DNA of 64,000 nt, taken from positions 2,046,001 to 2,110,000 of the forward strand of contig JAGMUV010000008.1 of assembly GCA_020744425.1 (NCBI GenBank), read 5' to 3'. Source of the DNA: Dactylonectria macrodidyma (Eukaryota > Ascomycota > Sordariomycetes > Hypocreales > Nectriaceae). Made by a program: the position numbers and the translations under genes. Below the pieces are notes generated by a model that did not search any database, was not told the DNA's origin, and saw nothing but the letters and a program-made list of their open reading frames with translations. Positions 24,560 to 34,520 of the stretch are shown here, one piece after another (the stretch's first letter is position 1; every line of letters begins with the position of its first letter).

Positions 24560-24914
24560 TCAGTTGATGGAGACTACCTCGTCATCCTCAATATGAACAT
24601 CGTATTTGCTGCCCGATGTCTGAACCAGCTCCAGGGTCTTCTCCGGGGATATGGCGGCGAATCCTCTGAAGGTTTGTCAGTGAGCTACTTATAGACGACG
24701 TCAGACTCCTGGGGATCCGATGGGCGTACCTGATGAGTTCGTAGACGTGGGTGATCTTGCCGCCGGCGTCGATGATGGACTGCTTGGCGCTATTGATAGT
24801 GGAATCGGGTGTAGACTCGTCCTCGTACCAAACAATGACAGACTTCTTCTGGTCGACGGCAAGGGCAGTGGGAACGATGGCGAGCGACGCGGCGAGGATG
24901 GTGGAGAACTTCAT
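24560..24914 (-). CDS. Small secreted inhibitor-I9-like protein
   Basis: Two exons, 24730-24914 and 24560-24665, give 96 aa. The first 19 residues form a clear signal peptide (MKFSTILAASLAIVPTALA). The rest resembles the inhibitor I9 / subtilisin-propeptide fold: KSVIVWYEDESTP, then a helix (INSAKQSIIDAGGKITHVYE), GFAAISPEKTLELVQ, and an acidic end DVHIEDDEVVSIN. Free-standing I9 proteins act as intramolecular chaperones or inhibitors of subtilases, like yeast proteinase B inhibitor Pbi2. Pbi2 is cytosolic and lacks a signal peptide, so this copy probably acts in the secretory pathway or outside the cell. No subtilase gene lies in this window. Assignment rests on pattern and size. Confidence 0.8.
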
Positions 24915-26209
24915 GGTGATGGAAGGGTGCCTAGGCGGAGACGTGGATGGCGGTGATGGCAGTGGTGAATAGGATTTCGATTTCGATTGCTGGTGCAGCG
25001 AGTCGGATGGCCTAGGGACGAATGTATTGTGTTTTGGAGGTATGATATGATGGAAGACGTAAGTTGAGGCTGCCTGGGTCAAGGTCGCATGCGAACAGGT
25101 AAAGGCTGGGAAGGAGACGGGCACTGGACGGAGGAAGCGAAGCCGACCTGTCTGTCCACCAGGCGCATTGTCACGCGGAATTGAATGCCCCGAAGAATAG
25201 CCGCTCTTGTCCAGGCACGCCACCGAACCACCAAGGGACTAAGTTAATGTGCTACACAGGTGCCTGAATCGGGTTCCTTTGCGCCCCTCCATGAACCAAG
25301 TGCGTGCTACTTTGATGGCGGTCACTCCGAGAGCATGCCACCTCGCATTCCAGACCCAAAAATGCGAACGGAACCGATGGGTCTGGTGGTGCGGGACTTC
25401 TCCACCGCATCGCTTCCTCCCTGCCACGGTTGGCAAGCATTATCACCTTCCATCTACAGTGGAGCATTAGTGATAGATTCGGGTTCAACTCCCGATGATC
25501 GCAATGCGATTCACACCATCGGCTTTGGCAGACAATGTCGGCTTTCTTTTCTAGTCTTTTTTTCCGGCTTGAGTCTGTCCGCTCGCTTGTTTATCATTAT
25601 CTGTCTTTTTTATTTTCTAGCCTCAAGGTAGTGTGTAGGGAAAGCATGAGGAGTGAGGTATGGTCACCTTTTGTACTTTTAGCTACGTTTTAGCCTAGGT
25701 ATGATCAGTACCCATTTTTGTTGCTACAATCAATCGCCTGCATTGAGACGTTGCCTACATCTTGTGGCCAACTGGGGCACGAAGGAATATTACAACCCAC
25801 TCACTGGTCGCTACTCGTATGTTCCTATGGCAGCACCCCGTTTCTAGGTATGTGATTTAACAGTCCCTCTTTGATCTCAAGTTTCGAAGAGCTAGCCTAG
25901 TATGACCAAGGTGAAAATACAACCTTACGCCTGAGGTCTGTGATACCGTAGCTACATGTGCCTCTATGGCACCGTTTCCTTCGCCATCCTTAGGTCGATT
26001 TGCAAGCGGAACCAATATCAATTTGCAGGCGTCACTCTCAAATTAGACGCAAGGTAGTCCACCTAACTGACGCTGAGAAATAGTTAAATTTATCTATTAT
26101 ACAGCCTGCTAAGAGACCCATGATATTTAACCCGGACTCCAAAGAAGATATCACATAAATAATGAGACTGCCCAAACGCCCGGCTCAGTGACAAATTGTC
26201 GCACTTATT
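24915..26209. other. Intergenic, no gene seen
   Basis: This separates two minus-strand genes. It includes a T-rich pyrimidine run at 25550-25615 and a 17 nt tRNA T-arm-like hairpin at 25479-25495 without a matching tRNA body. The 25800-26170 part is AT-richer. No credible coding frame was seen. Confidence 0.5.
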
Positions 26210-27031
26210 TCACCCTCTCACGATTCCTGCAATGCTGTCGTGCTCACTCCATACATCCTTGCTTTCTTGTTCAACAGCACGCATGGCAACAGCAACATCC
26301 TCCAGCCTGGTGACGACATCAATGACTCCCTGGTTCACGCGTTGGAAGTAACGATCATTTGCTTCCCGTCGTTTTCTCGCGAGGAGGATGTCCACTTCGG
26401 TCTCTTCTTCCAGTTTGGCACCCAGGCCCTCAACACCTGTCCCACTGCTCCCAGGTCGAGGAATACTACCTGTACCAGCTGTACTCTTTCCGGCTTCGGT
26501 TCCATCGGGAACGCCGGATTTTGACGTGTCTCCCAGAGCGCCTTTCAAGTTGCGCACCTCTTCCCCAGCTGCAGAAGTGCCCAGGTCACGGTGTCCAGTC
26601 TCGATCGCCTCGTCGGCTTCGCTCCTAGCCCAGGCTTGGGCCAATGCAATTTGAGCGGCTCGTAAGTCCGCCAGCTTGCGATCGTGTTCCAGACCAAAGA
26701 CGTGAGTTCCACCAGACGCTGACAATTCCACCTCTTCTAGGGTTGCTTGCATTTCTGCCCATAGTGCATCCGTCCTGTCAGCACTGCGCGTGCTTTCTTC
26801 GGCGAGAAACCCACGGCCAGGCCGCTGTAGATGAGGAGAAATGACGGTGCCAGACCGGTTTGAGGGCGTACGTTCGAGGTTGCTGCGGCTCAAGCTTGAC
26901 TGGCCGGGGAAGACGGCCCCTGATGCTGAGACGCCGGGAAGTGAAATATTTGACACATTGGGTGATGGATGAAGAAATAGCGTTGGAGGAGGTTCACGCT
27001 GCCTGCTCTGCGGCCGATTGTTCTGAGACAT
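26210..27031 (-). CDS. Conserved-looking fungal protein of unknown function
   Basis: A single exon of 273 aa starting MSQNNRPQSRQREPPP; 27031 is the first ATG of the frame. I do not recognise a named family with confidence. The first 90 residues are rich in Ser, Pro and Arg and likely disordered. Two ordered parts stand out: residues about 85-140 (RTDALWAEMQATLEEVELSA, then HDRKLADLRAAQIALAQAWA) and the last 60 (a helix-rich segment with ARKRREANDRYFQRVNQGV and VTRLEDVAVAMRAVEQESK). A Gly/Ser/Thr-rich linker joins them. The two helical segments suggest a small coiled-coil scaffold or complex subunit, which is inference. It is transcribed divergently from RPS23, with 413 nt between the starts. 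Confidence 0.75.
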   Translation of the reverse strand: MSQNNRPQSRQREPPPTLFLHPSPNVSNISLPGVSASGAVFPGQSSLSRSNLERTPSNRSGTVISPHLQRPGRGFLAEESTRSADRTDALWAEMQATLEEVELSASGGTHVFGLEHDRKLADLRAAQIALAQAWARSEADEAIETGHRDLGTSAAGEEVRNLKGALGDTSKSGVPDGTEAGKSTAGTGSIPRPGSSGTGVEGLGAKLEEETEVDILLARKRREANDRYFQRVNQGVIDVVTRLEDVAVAMRAVEQESKDVWSEHDSIAGIVRG

Positions 27032-27444
27032 GATTACCAGGTTCGTTTTCACGATATATATGACCAGAATACTGTTGAACTCAGGAGCTTCTGACCGTCA
27101 CCTCATTGGATCCGCTATGAGCGGGCATCGAAGTTGTCGGTGGGGCCGTTGATCAACACTCTAAGCTCCAAGTGGGGCACGAAATAGTGGTTCGGTCCTG
27201 CACGTGATGTGTCATGTGCCTGGCACCCACAATTTGTCCGGCACTGTCTCTAGGGCCTTCAAACCCTACCTACAATTTTCGTTGGTCGACTCTCCAACTT
27301 TTCGCCGTCTCCGCTAATTCACATCACCAACCGTCCTCGCGATACACAGATAAGTCGGTAGGTGCTCCTGCAATCCATTCCGTCCGCCGAACCCATTGTG
27401 GTCATCTACGATCTTCGACAATCAACTAACGACACGAAGCAAAA
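27032..27444. promoter_or_regulatory. Divergent promoter, unknown gene / RPS23
   Basis: A 413 nt region between two divergent starts. CACGTG is at 27201-27206. An AAACCCTAC element near 27258 resembles the telomere-like box found at some fungal ribosomal-protein promoters. Which gene uses them is unknown. Confidence 0.4.
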
Positions 27445-27940
27445 ATGGCTGGAGGCAAACCCCGTGGTCTTAACGCCGCGCGAAAGCTGCGAACGAACCG
27501 AAAGGACCAGAAATGGGCCGACCTTGCCTACAAGAAGCGTGCCCTCGGCACTGCCTTTAAGTCCTCTCCCTTCGGTGGTTCCTCGCACGCCAAGGGCATC
27601 GTCCTCGAGAAGGTCGGTGTTGAGGCCAAGCAGCCCAACTCCGCTATTCGAAAGTGTGTCCGTGTCCAGTTGATCAAGAACGGCAAGAAGGTCACTGCTT
27701 TCGGTACGAAACTCCCCAAAACCCGCGCGCCACACGACTCAACACTAACAAATCCTCGCAGTCCCCAATGACGGTTGCCTCAACTTCGTGGACGAGAACG
27801 ACGAGGTCCTCCTGGCTGGTTTCGGTCGCAAGGGCAAGGCCAAGGGTGATATTCCCGGTGTGCGATTCAAGGTCGTCAAGGTCTCTGGTGTCGGTCTGCT
27901 CGCTCTGTGGAAGGAGAAGAAGGAGAAGCCCCGTTCTTAA
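27445..27940 (+). CDS. RPS23: 40S ribosomal protein S23 (uS12)
   Basis: Two exons, 27445-27703 and 27762-27940, give 145 aa, the exact size of eukaryotic uS12. The sequence runs from [20 protein letters not shown] through [20 protein letters not shown] to [20 protein letters not shown]. The [15 protein letters not shown] loop is the decoding-centre segment whose proline (in P-N-S) is hydroxylated by Tpa1/Ofd1-type oxygenases in other eukaryotes. The protein sits at the decoding site of the 40S subunit. Intron 27704-27761 (58 nt) splits the codon for Val in AFVPNDG. The ATG context AAAAATGG suits a highly expressed gene. Confidence 0.98.
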
Positions 27941-28161
27941 GCGTGGGAATTCGGGAAGGAAACGAAGTCATATTTCGGCATGAGGAGTCAAATCGGCTTG
28001 CTTGCATCGGCATCACAGGTTAGGGTTCTGATCATGGGAGACGAGGTCTGAAAGGAAAAATAGATCAAAAGTCTTCGCCAAACGTGTGCACATGCTGTGT
28101 GATTGTCGAAGTTGGGTGTTTATTTCCCTAAAACTACATATATGGCTGATGGCACAGTATT

Positions 28162-29394
28162 TTACACTACCTGTCCGCCCTTGCCGACTTCACCACTTTC
28201 CTGTGGTTCCTGGCTATACTTAATGCCATAGTCGGCCGCCAACCCGAAACTAATGACACCGCCAGTGATCCAACAACCGTTGACAAACCACCACCAGCAA
28301 TCCTTGACGCTTTTGAGGTTGACTCGCTTGATCATGATCCCAAGCGTGACCAAGGCTCCTCCACAACTGCCAACGAAGAAGGCAGGTCCAGCTCCAGCAG
28401 CCGCACCAGCCGCCGCCAGAAGACTTACTTGGGTAATAGCCAGTCCAGTCAAGACTTTCTTAGTATCAGCATCATGCTTCAGGGCAATGCTCTTGATGCC
28501 TGCCGTAACGTCGTCCTTTATATCCATGTGTGCGTAAATCATATCATAGAGTACCGTCCATGCAACGTTAGAGGCGTAGAGAAGCCCCGCAGCAGTCAAG
28601 GCTGACGAGTGTGCCAGAAGATCGACTCCGAGGGCGGGAAATCCCATGATGGCGCCCCATGAAAAGGTGAGACCGAGAACAAATTGAGGGTAATAGGTCA
28701 CCCTCTTGGCAAGGGGGTAGCTTCCGACGAATAGCAGGCTAGGAACAGCATAAAAGAAGCAAGGAAGAGGAAACTGGAGCAGGATGGCTAATCCGGCAAG
28801 GAGTTGCCCTCCCGTGTAGACCAGGCCTTTGAATGGTGAGATGGCGCCGCGGGCGATTGGTCGCAGACGAGTTCTGGAGACTTTAGGATCCAAGTTTCTG
28901 TCCCAGAGGTCATTGATTGAACACCCTGCGCCACGCATTATTAGAGCGCCAGAGAAGAACAAGAGCGAGGTGCCAATGACGGATCCAGGGGAAGCCATTG
29001 GAATGGCCATTGGGGCAGCCATGAGAGTCGAGAAGAGGCATGGGAAGAAGAGGTAATTGGTTCCAGCGGGCTTGTCAAGGCGAATGAGCTCAGCGTACGG
29101 TACCCACGAAGCCGGAATCATCGACAAAATGCCAGACTTGGGCGGTTCATATGTTGGTATCGCCCTTAGGATGGGGATTTCCTGTGTTGGCGTTCCACCA
29201 AGTGGCGAGGACTTCTTGCCTGCTTCGTGAAACCCAAGTACCCGTTCATGATTTGGCTGTAGCTGATTCAACGTCTTTGATAGTTGAGTCAGAGATGGAC
29301 GAGTGGTTCTTCGTCCCAAGACTCTCGACGTCTGGCCAGATACAGCTCGGCAATGAGCCCAGGCCGAAGCCCTAGGAAGAGCAGCAAGTCTCAT
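28162..29394 (-). CDS. COQ2: 4-hydroxybenzoate polyprenyltransferase Coq2, mitochondrial
   Basis: A single uninterrupted exon of 410 aa. The enzyme is a UbiA-family membrane prenyltransferase that joins the polyprenyl tail to 4-hydroxybenzoate in ubiquinone synthesis. The first Asp-rich motif NDLWDRNLD starts at N161 (D162, D165, D169) and the second is YDMIYAHMDIKDD (D284, D291, D294, D295); both are intact. About eight or nine hydrophobic segments follow from residue 110 onward (LFFPCLFSTLMAAPMA, SLLFFSGALIMRGAG, FSWGAIMGFPALG, and others). The first 60 residues are Arg/Ser-rich without acids, a mitochondrial presequence. The gene starts 607 nt from the divergent JmjC gene and converges on RPS23 (221 nt between stops). 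Confidence 0.96.
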   Translation of the reverse strand: MRLAALPRASAWAHCRAVSGQTSRVLGRRTTRPSLTQLSKTLNQLQPNHERVLGFHEAGKKSSPLGGTPTQEIPILRAIPTYEPPKSGILSMIPASWVPYAELIRLDKPAGTNYLFFPCLFSTLMAAPMAIPMASPGSVIGTSLLFFSGALIMRGAGCSINDLWDRNLDPKVSRTRLRPIARGAISPFKGLVYTGGQLLAGLAILLQFPLPCFFYAVPSLLFVGSYPLAKRVTYYPQFVLGLTFSWGAIMGFPALGVDLLAHSSALTAAGLLYASNVAWTVLYDMIYAHMDIKDDVTAGIKSIALKHDADTKKVLTGLAITQVSLLAAAGAAAGAGPAFFVGSCGGALVTLGIMIKRVNLKSVKDCWWWFVNGCWITGGVISFGLAADYGIKYSQEPQESGEVGKGGQVV

Positions 29395-30001
29395 TTATGA
29401 CCAAATTCTAGGCTCACATGAGACTTTGTTCATCCAAGAAGACACGGATGGTAATGTTACCCACACTTGAATATATCCGAGGCAAACCCAGCCGAACAAC
29501 GTGCTCCACGCCCAAATCTCCAGCCATATGAGTGAGAATTGCCGCCTGTCTAAAATCTTGAAGCGCAGAATTCCGAGACTCTGGTTCTTGAATGCCAAGT
29601 TTATTCGCTAGACCCAGAGCTATCTAGCAGCTTTGGATCACGTGACTCGCGAGATGCATCTGCACAATTATTCTTAGGCTCTCATAGCGCACATCCACCT
29701 GATTGGTTGCGCATTCCATGCACGCTTTCTTGAACGCGCCCAGTTACAACGAGGTTGTTGATCACGATCTCTCACCCATGTATCAATCCCTCCGCCGCAT
29801 ACGACTATCGAAGGCGATTGATTAGGCGGCTGCACAAGCTGACACGGTACCTGTGGTTCTCCCCCCGTGGTACCGCCACCTTGATCGATCACGAAACGCC
29901 CATAACGAACTGTTTCGAATGACCAATCCACCTTCCTAAGGCATCCGCCAAAACGTCCTCGGCGTCGCATCAAACGCGACAGCCCAAGAACACACGAGAA
30001 C
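29395..30001. promoter_or_regulatory. Divergent promoter, COQ2 / JmjC gene
   Basis: The 607 nt between the two ATGs contain a perfect TCACGTGA palindrome at 29638-29645 and an inverted CCAAT (ATTGG) at 29702-29706. Both genes could share these sites. Confidence 0.45.
29638..29645. promoter_or_regulatory. TCACGTGA palindrome
   Basis: An 8 bp palindrome containing the E-box CACGTG lies 244 nt upstream of the COQ2 ATG and 357 nt upstream of the JmjC ATG. It matches Cbf1-type bHLH sites by sequence only. Confidence 0.4.
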
Positions 30002-33000
30002 ATGCCGACCGCACTCCACCCGCAGGCCAAATTCGATCCGATACCCCCTGACCTTGACTTGCCCGGTCTGGTTGATCGAACCCCCAACTTCAAATGGGTT
30101 CAGCGGGTGTCTAGGGCACAGATTCGCACTCTTGGCCAACAGGAGTTTGAGAAGCTCGTACTCATACATGTGGTCGCTGGAGGCAAGCCTCTAGTTATTG
30201 ATGGCTGGGATGCTGTGCTGCCAAAATGGCTCTTCAACGCGAGTTGGTTGGAGAACTCGTACGATAAGAAACGTAGGGCTCTCACCAGCACCCTGTGGTC
30301 CGCATTACTAATATTGGCGTTCGACAGAGGAGAGCGTGAGGGACATCACAGCTGCAACCGACATTCCCATGACGACTGGGCACTATTTGCGATCGATGAA
30401 GCAACTCGCCGACCAGTGGACGCCAAACAACTTTCGTGATGAGCGCCGTCAGCGATTGTATCTCAAGGATATTGATTGTCCGCCGGAATGGCATGACGCG
30501 CTGCAGAAGGTCATCCACCCCAACCTCTTTTACTTGAACGAAAACGCTAGTGAACATGGGGGTGCAAAAGCACAAGACGACGACGTCTTCAAGGAGGAAG
30601 CCACAACTACACCGGCAGGCGACCTTATGTCCAGTCTACCCAATGACATGCGAGCTCAAAATCTAATGTGTTATATCGGACATGAGGGTACCTACACTCC
30701 TGCCCATCGTGAGATGTGCGCCTCATTAGGCCAGAATATCATGGTCGACGCCTCTGGTGACAAAGATGGGGAAAAACCAGGCAGCTCCATCTGGTTTATG
30801 ACGGAGAGCAAGGACCGTGAGGTCGTCCGTGAATACTTCCTTTCCATGCTTGGGCACGACATTGAAATTGAGAAACACTTCGCGCAAGTAAATGCATGGA
30901 AGAAGGCTCCCTTTGACGTCTACGTTGTTGAACAAAGGGCCGGTGACTTCATCTTGGTACCCCCATTGGCTGCTCATCAAGTATGGAATCGAGGAACAAG
31001 GACCGTCAAAGTGGCCTGGAACCGTACCACCGCTGAGACGCTTGAGATGGCGCTGCATGAAGCACTCCCCAAGGCCCGATTGGTCTGTCGTGACGAACAG
31101 TACAAGAACAAGGCGATTATTTATTTCACCCTACAAAAGTACTATGGCCAGCTACAAGAGATGGAGGACAACGCAGAAGTGGCTCGGATCAGTTTTCTGG
31201 GCCTTGGGCAGGAGATTATGCGAAACTCCCCACGTGCGAAGCAGTTAGCCGGCGACTTCAAGAAACTCTTCAGCCTATACACGGAAATCCTTGTGGATGA
31301 AATGTTTGGTCACAAGGAAAAGGACGTCGAACTCATTCCGTTCGATTCTTGCATCACTTGCTCGTACTGTCGGTCAAACATCTTCAACCGGTTCTTGACA
31401 TGCAAGCACTGCACTCGCACCTTGGTTGACGGAGATGAGGACGCATACGACGTGTGCATGGAGTGCTATGCCATGGGGCGAGCCTGTGCGTGTATGTCTG
31501 GTCTTCAGTGGTGCGAGCAATGGTCCTGGTCTGAACTTGTCGAAAATTATGAGGCCTGGCGATCCATTATTATCCTCAATGACAGCTTCATAGACTTTGA
31601 GTCGTCCCCTCAACCACTCGAAATCGCGCGTCTTAGAGCAGGGAAGAAGTCGGTGGCCCAGATTTGCCAAGAAGCGTTGCGGAGACGACCATGGAAGGAT
31701 ATCACAAAACAGGAACGCGAAAACACACCAACCGAATCAGAGCCAGAAGGCGAGGACAAGCCTAAGAAGCGGAAACGGAAGAAGAAGAAAGGCGAGCTAC
31801 GTCGATGTCACGTCTGCTGTCACAAGGACTACAGCTACAGAGTGCACTCGTGCACAAACCCCGGTTGCGCCGAGTCGTACTGCTATGGCGTTCTTTACAG
31901 AGCTTTCGACATGATGCCCCAGAAGGTGCTCGAGGACGAGCAATGGCAGTGCCCGAAGTGTTTGGGCATTTGCAACTGCGGGTATTGTAGACGCGCGGGT
32001 AACACTGATCCTTACACTCCCAAGAATACACTACTAGGACACGATACGCGACTGATAGCCGATGATCGCAGCGTCGAAGCTTTGGTCGACTTCCGCCTCC
32101 ACAACCTGTCTTGGTTGAAGGCGGCGGGAGAAGAGAGTCGCAGCAAGGACAGCAAGCGGATGAAGGCGCTGCGACAGCAAGCCGACAATGCCAAAGCCCA
32201 AGATATTACCGGACAAGTGGTAGCGGAACAGGCCATGCATCAACCGGAGGCCCAGCATCTCCCTGTCAACTCACATCGTTCCCCTGTCACGGATGGATAT
32301 GGAGACCAGAGCCATATCGTTGGACTGGGAGATCCTTCCACGGCAAGGGTTCATGTTGATGGACCACCTCATACTCTCCTTGAAGGGGTTCACGATGCCA
32401 TGGGCGACACCTTGGCCAATGCCGACATGTCTCAGATGGACGATATCGACACATCCATGTACCCCGACCCGTCTCTGATCGCTCGACAGCGGATTGGCAT
32501 GGGCTACTATGAACAAGACGATACACCGGACAAGATTCTGTTTGATCCTTTTCAGGCTCCGTCCGAAGAGTCTATACGACCAGCAGACTCGGATGTACCC
32601 GAATTCGTTAAAAAGTCCATCCGGGCGGCAAAGAAGAAGGCCAAGCAAGAAAACGAAGACCCCGATTTCGTAGTCGGGAGAAACCATCATAAAAGACCTC
32701 GCCTTGCTGCTCAACCAGACTTCTTAGACAGTATGGACCCAGCGTTATTCAGCGGTGGCCCGACCGTACCTGAAGTCCTGATTCAAGGTGCTAGCCAGGA
32801 GGGCCAGAATATACCTACTGCGGAGGAAGAAATGAATTCTGAATCAGTTGAGAAGAGCACGGAGAAGCCTGCGGAGAAGAAAACGACGCAGCCTCGGTTC
32901 GACGCCAACGAGCCAGCGCTGCGACACGCCAAGCCGAGGGCGTCTTATGTGGAACTCCATGATATTGAATCGGAAGAATCTGAAGAGGAGCATTTGGAAC

Positions 33001-34136
33001 ATCCAGTCGGTTCGCCACCACAAAAACCCAAGGATAAGGGTAGCACAGCAACTGATCTAGCTGCCGACGCAGTCCACGCGCTGTTCGGAAGAGGGGGGGC
33101 TGGGCAGGGGTCTTCCACGCAAGAAGCGTCACCAGCCGAACCCAAGATACCTAAGAGACGTGGTCGCCCTCCAAAGAAATTATCTCTAGCTATGTCTCCT
33201 CCCGCCAGGAGTTCGACACCACAGAGTACCGACACCCCCATCAGTTTGGCGAAACGGCCCAGAGGTCGGCCGAGAAAATCTCTCCCTCAAGTTACTGTTG
33301 TAGATACTGTTGCTCAGAATGAAGAAGGCGAGACTGGGAATTCTGGCAGAGGTGACAATGCCCAGCCCAATACTTACAACAGCGACGAGGAACATGACAA
33401 GGCAATCGAGGAATTAGAAGCACAGCTTGCAGAAGAACTGGCCACAGATGCCGCCAAGGTAGGCGCGGAGGACAGCCAGAAGCCACGAGGTCGAGGCCGG
33501 CCCCGGAAGTCCGGCGTTACTACGATATCCGCTGCCACAGCGGCCGTAGATGATTCTAGCGAGCATGATGAAGCCCCAACGCCAACCACAGCGCCAACCA
33601 CAGCGCCAACCGCAATGAGCGCCAGCTCCGGTGGCACTCAACTCTTATCCATGGCTGAGAGGATGGCGCTCAAGGGCAAGAAATTCAGGATTGGCAAGCG
33701 TGGACAAAAATCATTTTCTAAATCCTCCACAAAAATCATGGGTGAATCTCCCTCTCAATCGGGCAACACATACTCCGCTCAAGACAACGACAATGGACCG
33801 ACCACTGCATCGCAGGAACGTCTCAATCGCCGGCTGAGCTCCGGTAATAGACGCCGTAGTCAAGTTCAAGAGCCCCTGTCGTCGGAGTCCTCGATTGGGG
33901 AAGCCAGTTCGCGAAACACTTCTCCTCCACGAGCCAGAAGACACACTACGCAACCAACAGTTGTGCGACTTGTTGAATCGGGCTCCGAGGCAGAGAGTGG
34001 AATCAGCGCGTCCGATTCGGAATTTAGCAGTGGTGAAGACATCCCTGCCCGACGCCGCGCTGTTAATAAGGCGGTACAAGGCCGTGGGCGCGGAAGGGGC
34101 AGGGGAAGAGGACGCGGACGTGGTCGAGGGCGGTAA
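30002..34136 (+). CDS. JmjC / zf-4CXXC_R1 / AT-hook chromatin protein
   Basis: Two exons, 30002-30272 and 30328-34136 (1359 aa). Residues about 170-320 form a JmjC domain: YTPAHREMCASLGQN supplies H217 and E219, and LAAHQVWNRGTRTVKVAWN supplies H307, so the Fe(II) triad is complete. A Cys-rich region follows at about 432-480 (CITCSYCRSNIFNR, CKHCTR, CMECYAMGRACAC). A second is at about 584-645 (CHVCCHKDYSYRVHSC, WQCPKCLGICNCGYCRR), matching the zf-4CXXC_R1 type seen in plant and animal JmjC proteins and CDCA7. The rest is disordered and acidic/basic, with three AT-hooks (RRGRPPKK near 1034, PRGRPRK near 1069, RGRGRPRK near 1144). It ends in an Arg-Gly repeat of about nine units. It is likely a nuclear histone-lysine demethylase bound to AT-rich DNA; substrate unknown. 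Confidence 0.9.
33581..33616 (+). repeat. 12 nt tandem repeat in JmjC gene
   Basis: Three in-frame copies of GCCAACCACAGC (the third diverged) encode PTTAPTTAPTA in the disordered part of the JmjC protein. Length could vary between strains. Confidence 0.8.
34081..34133 (+). repeat. Arg-Gly coding repeat
   Basis: A purine-rich repeat of mixed GGR/CGN codons encodes an uninterrupted Gly-Arg alternation that forms the extreme C-terminus of the JmjC protein. Such tails bind nucleic acid and can be arginine-methylated, which is inference here. Confidence 0.8.
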
Positions 34137-34520
34137 TTCTTTATAAATCACCCGGGAGGCTATCTAAGCGTGCGAGCAAGCAACTAACGAACTCTTTTAA
34201 TGAATTGACGCTTCCTGGTCGACGAGAGCTATAGCAGAAGTAGCATTGCCATAAACCTCTCTCCTAAACCTGCTAAGATATCTTCGATCTACGTTTGTTT
34301 GTCATAGAGGCGTTGCTTAACTGATTTAACCCCTTAGCAAGGGCGGGAAGCGAAATCGGTCTTGCCAGCCGTGAGTCTGTAGTCATCGGTTGGAATCAAT
34401 GTATCTGTATTACTTTTCTCCTCGTACAGTGGTGCGTAAGATTCTACAGAATGGTCTGTCTATCTCAAGAAGTACTGCCATGCGACAGTTGGGTGATGGG
34501 CGCCAACGTCCATGACAAGT
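34137..34520. other. Convergent 3' region, JmjC gene / BET4
   Basis: The 384 nt between two convergent stops hold both 3' UTRs. No open frame of note was seen. Confidence 0.6.
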
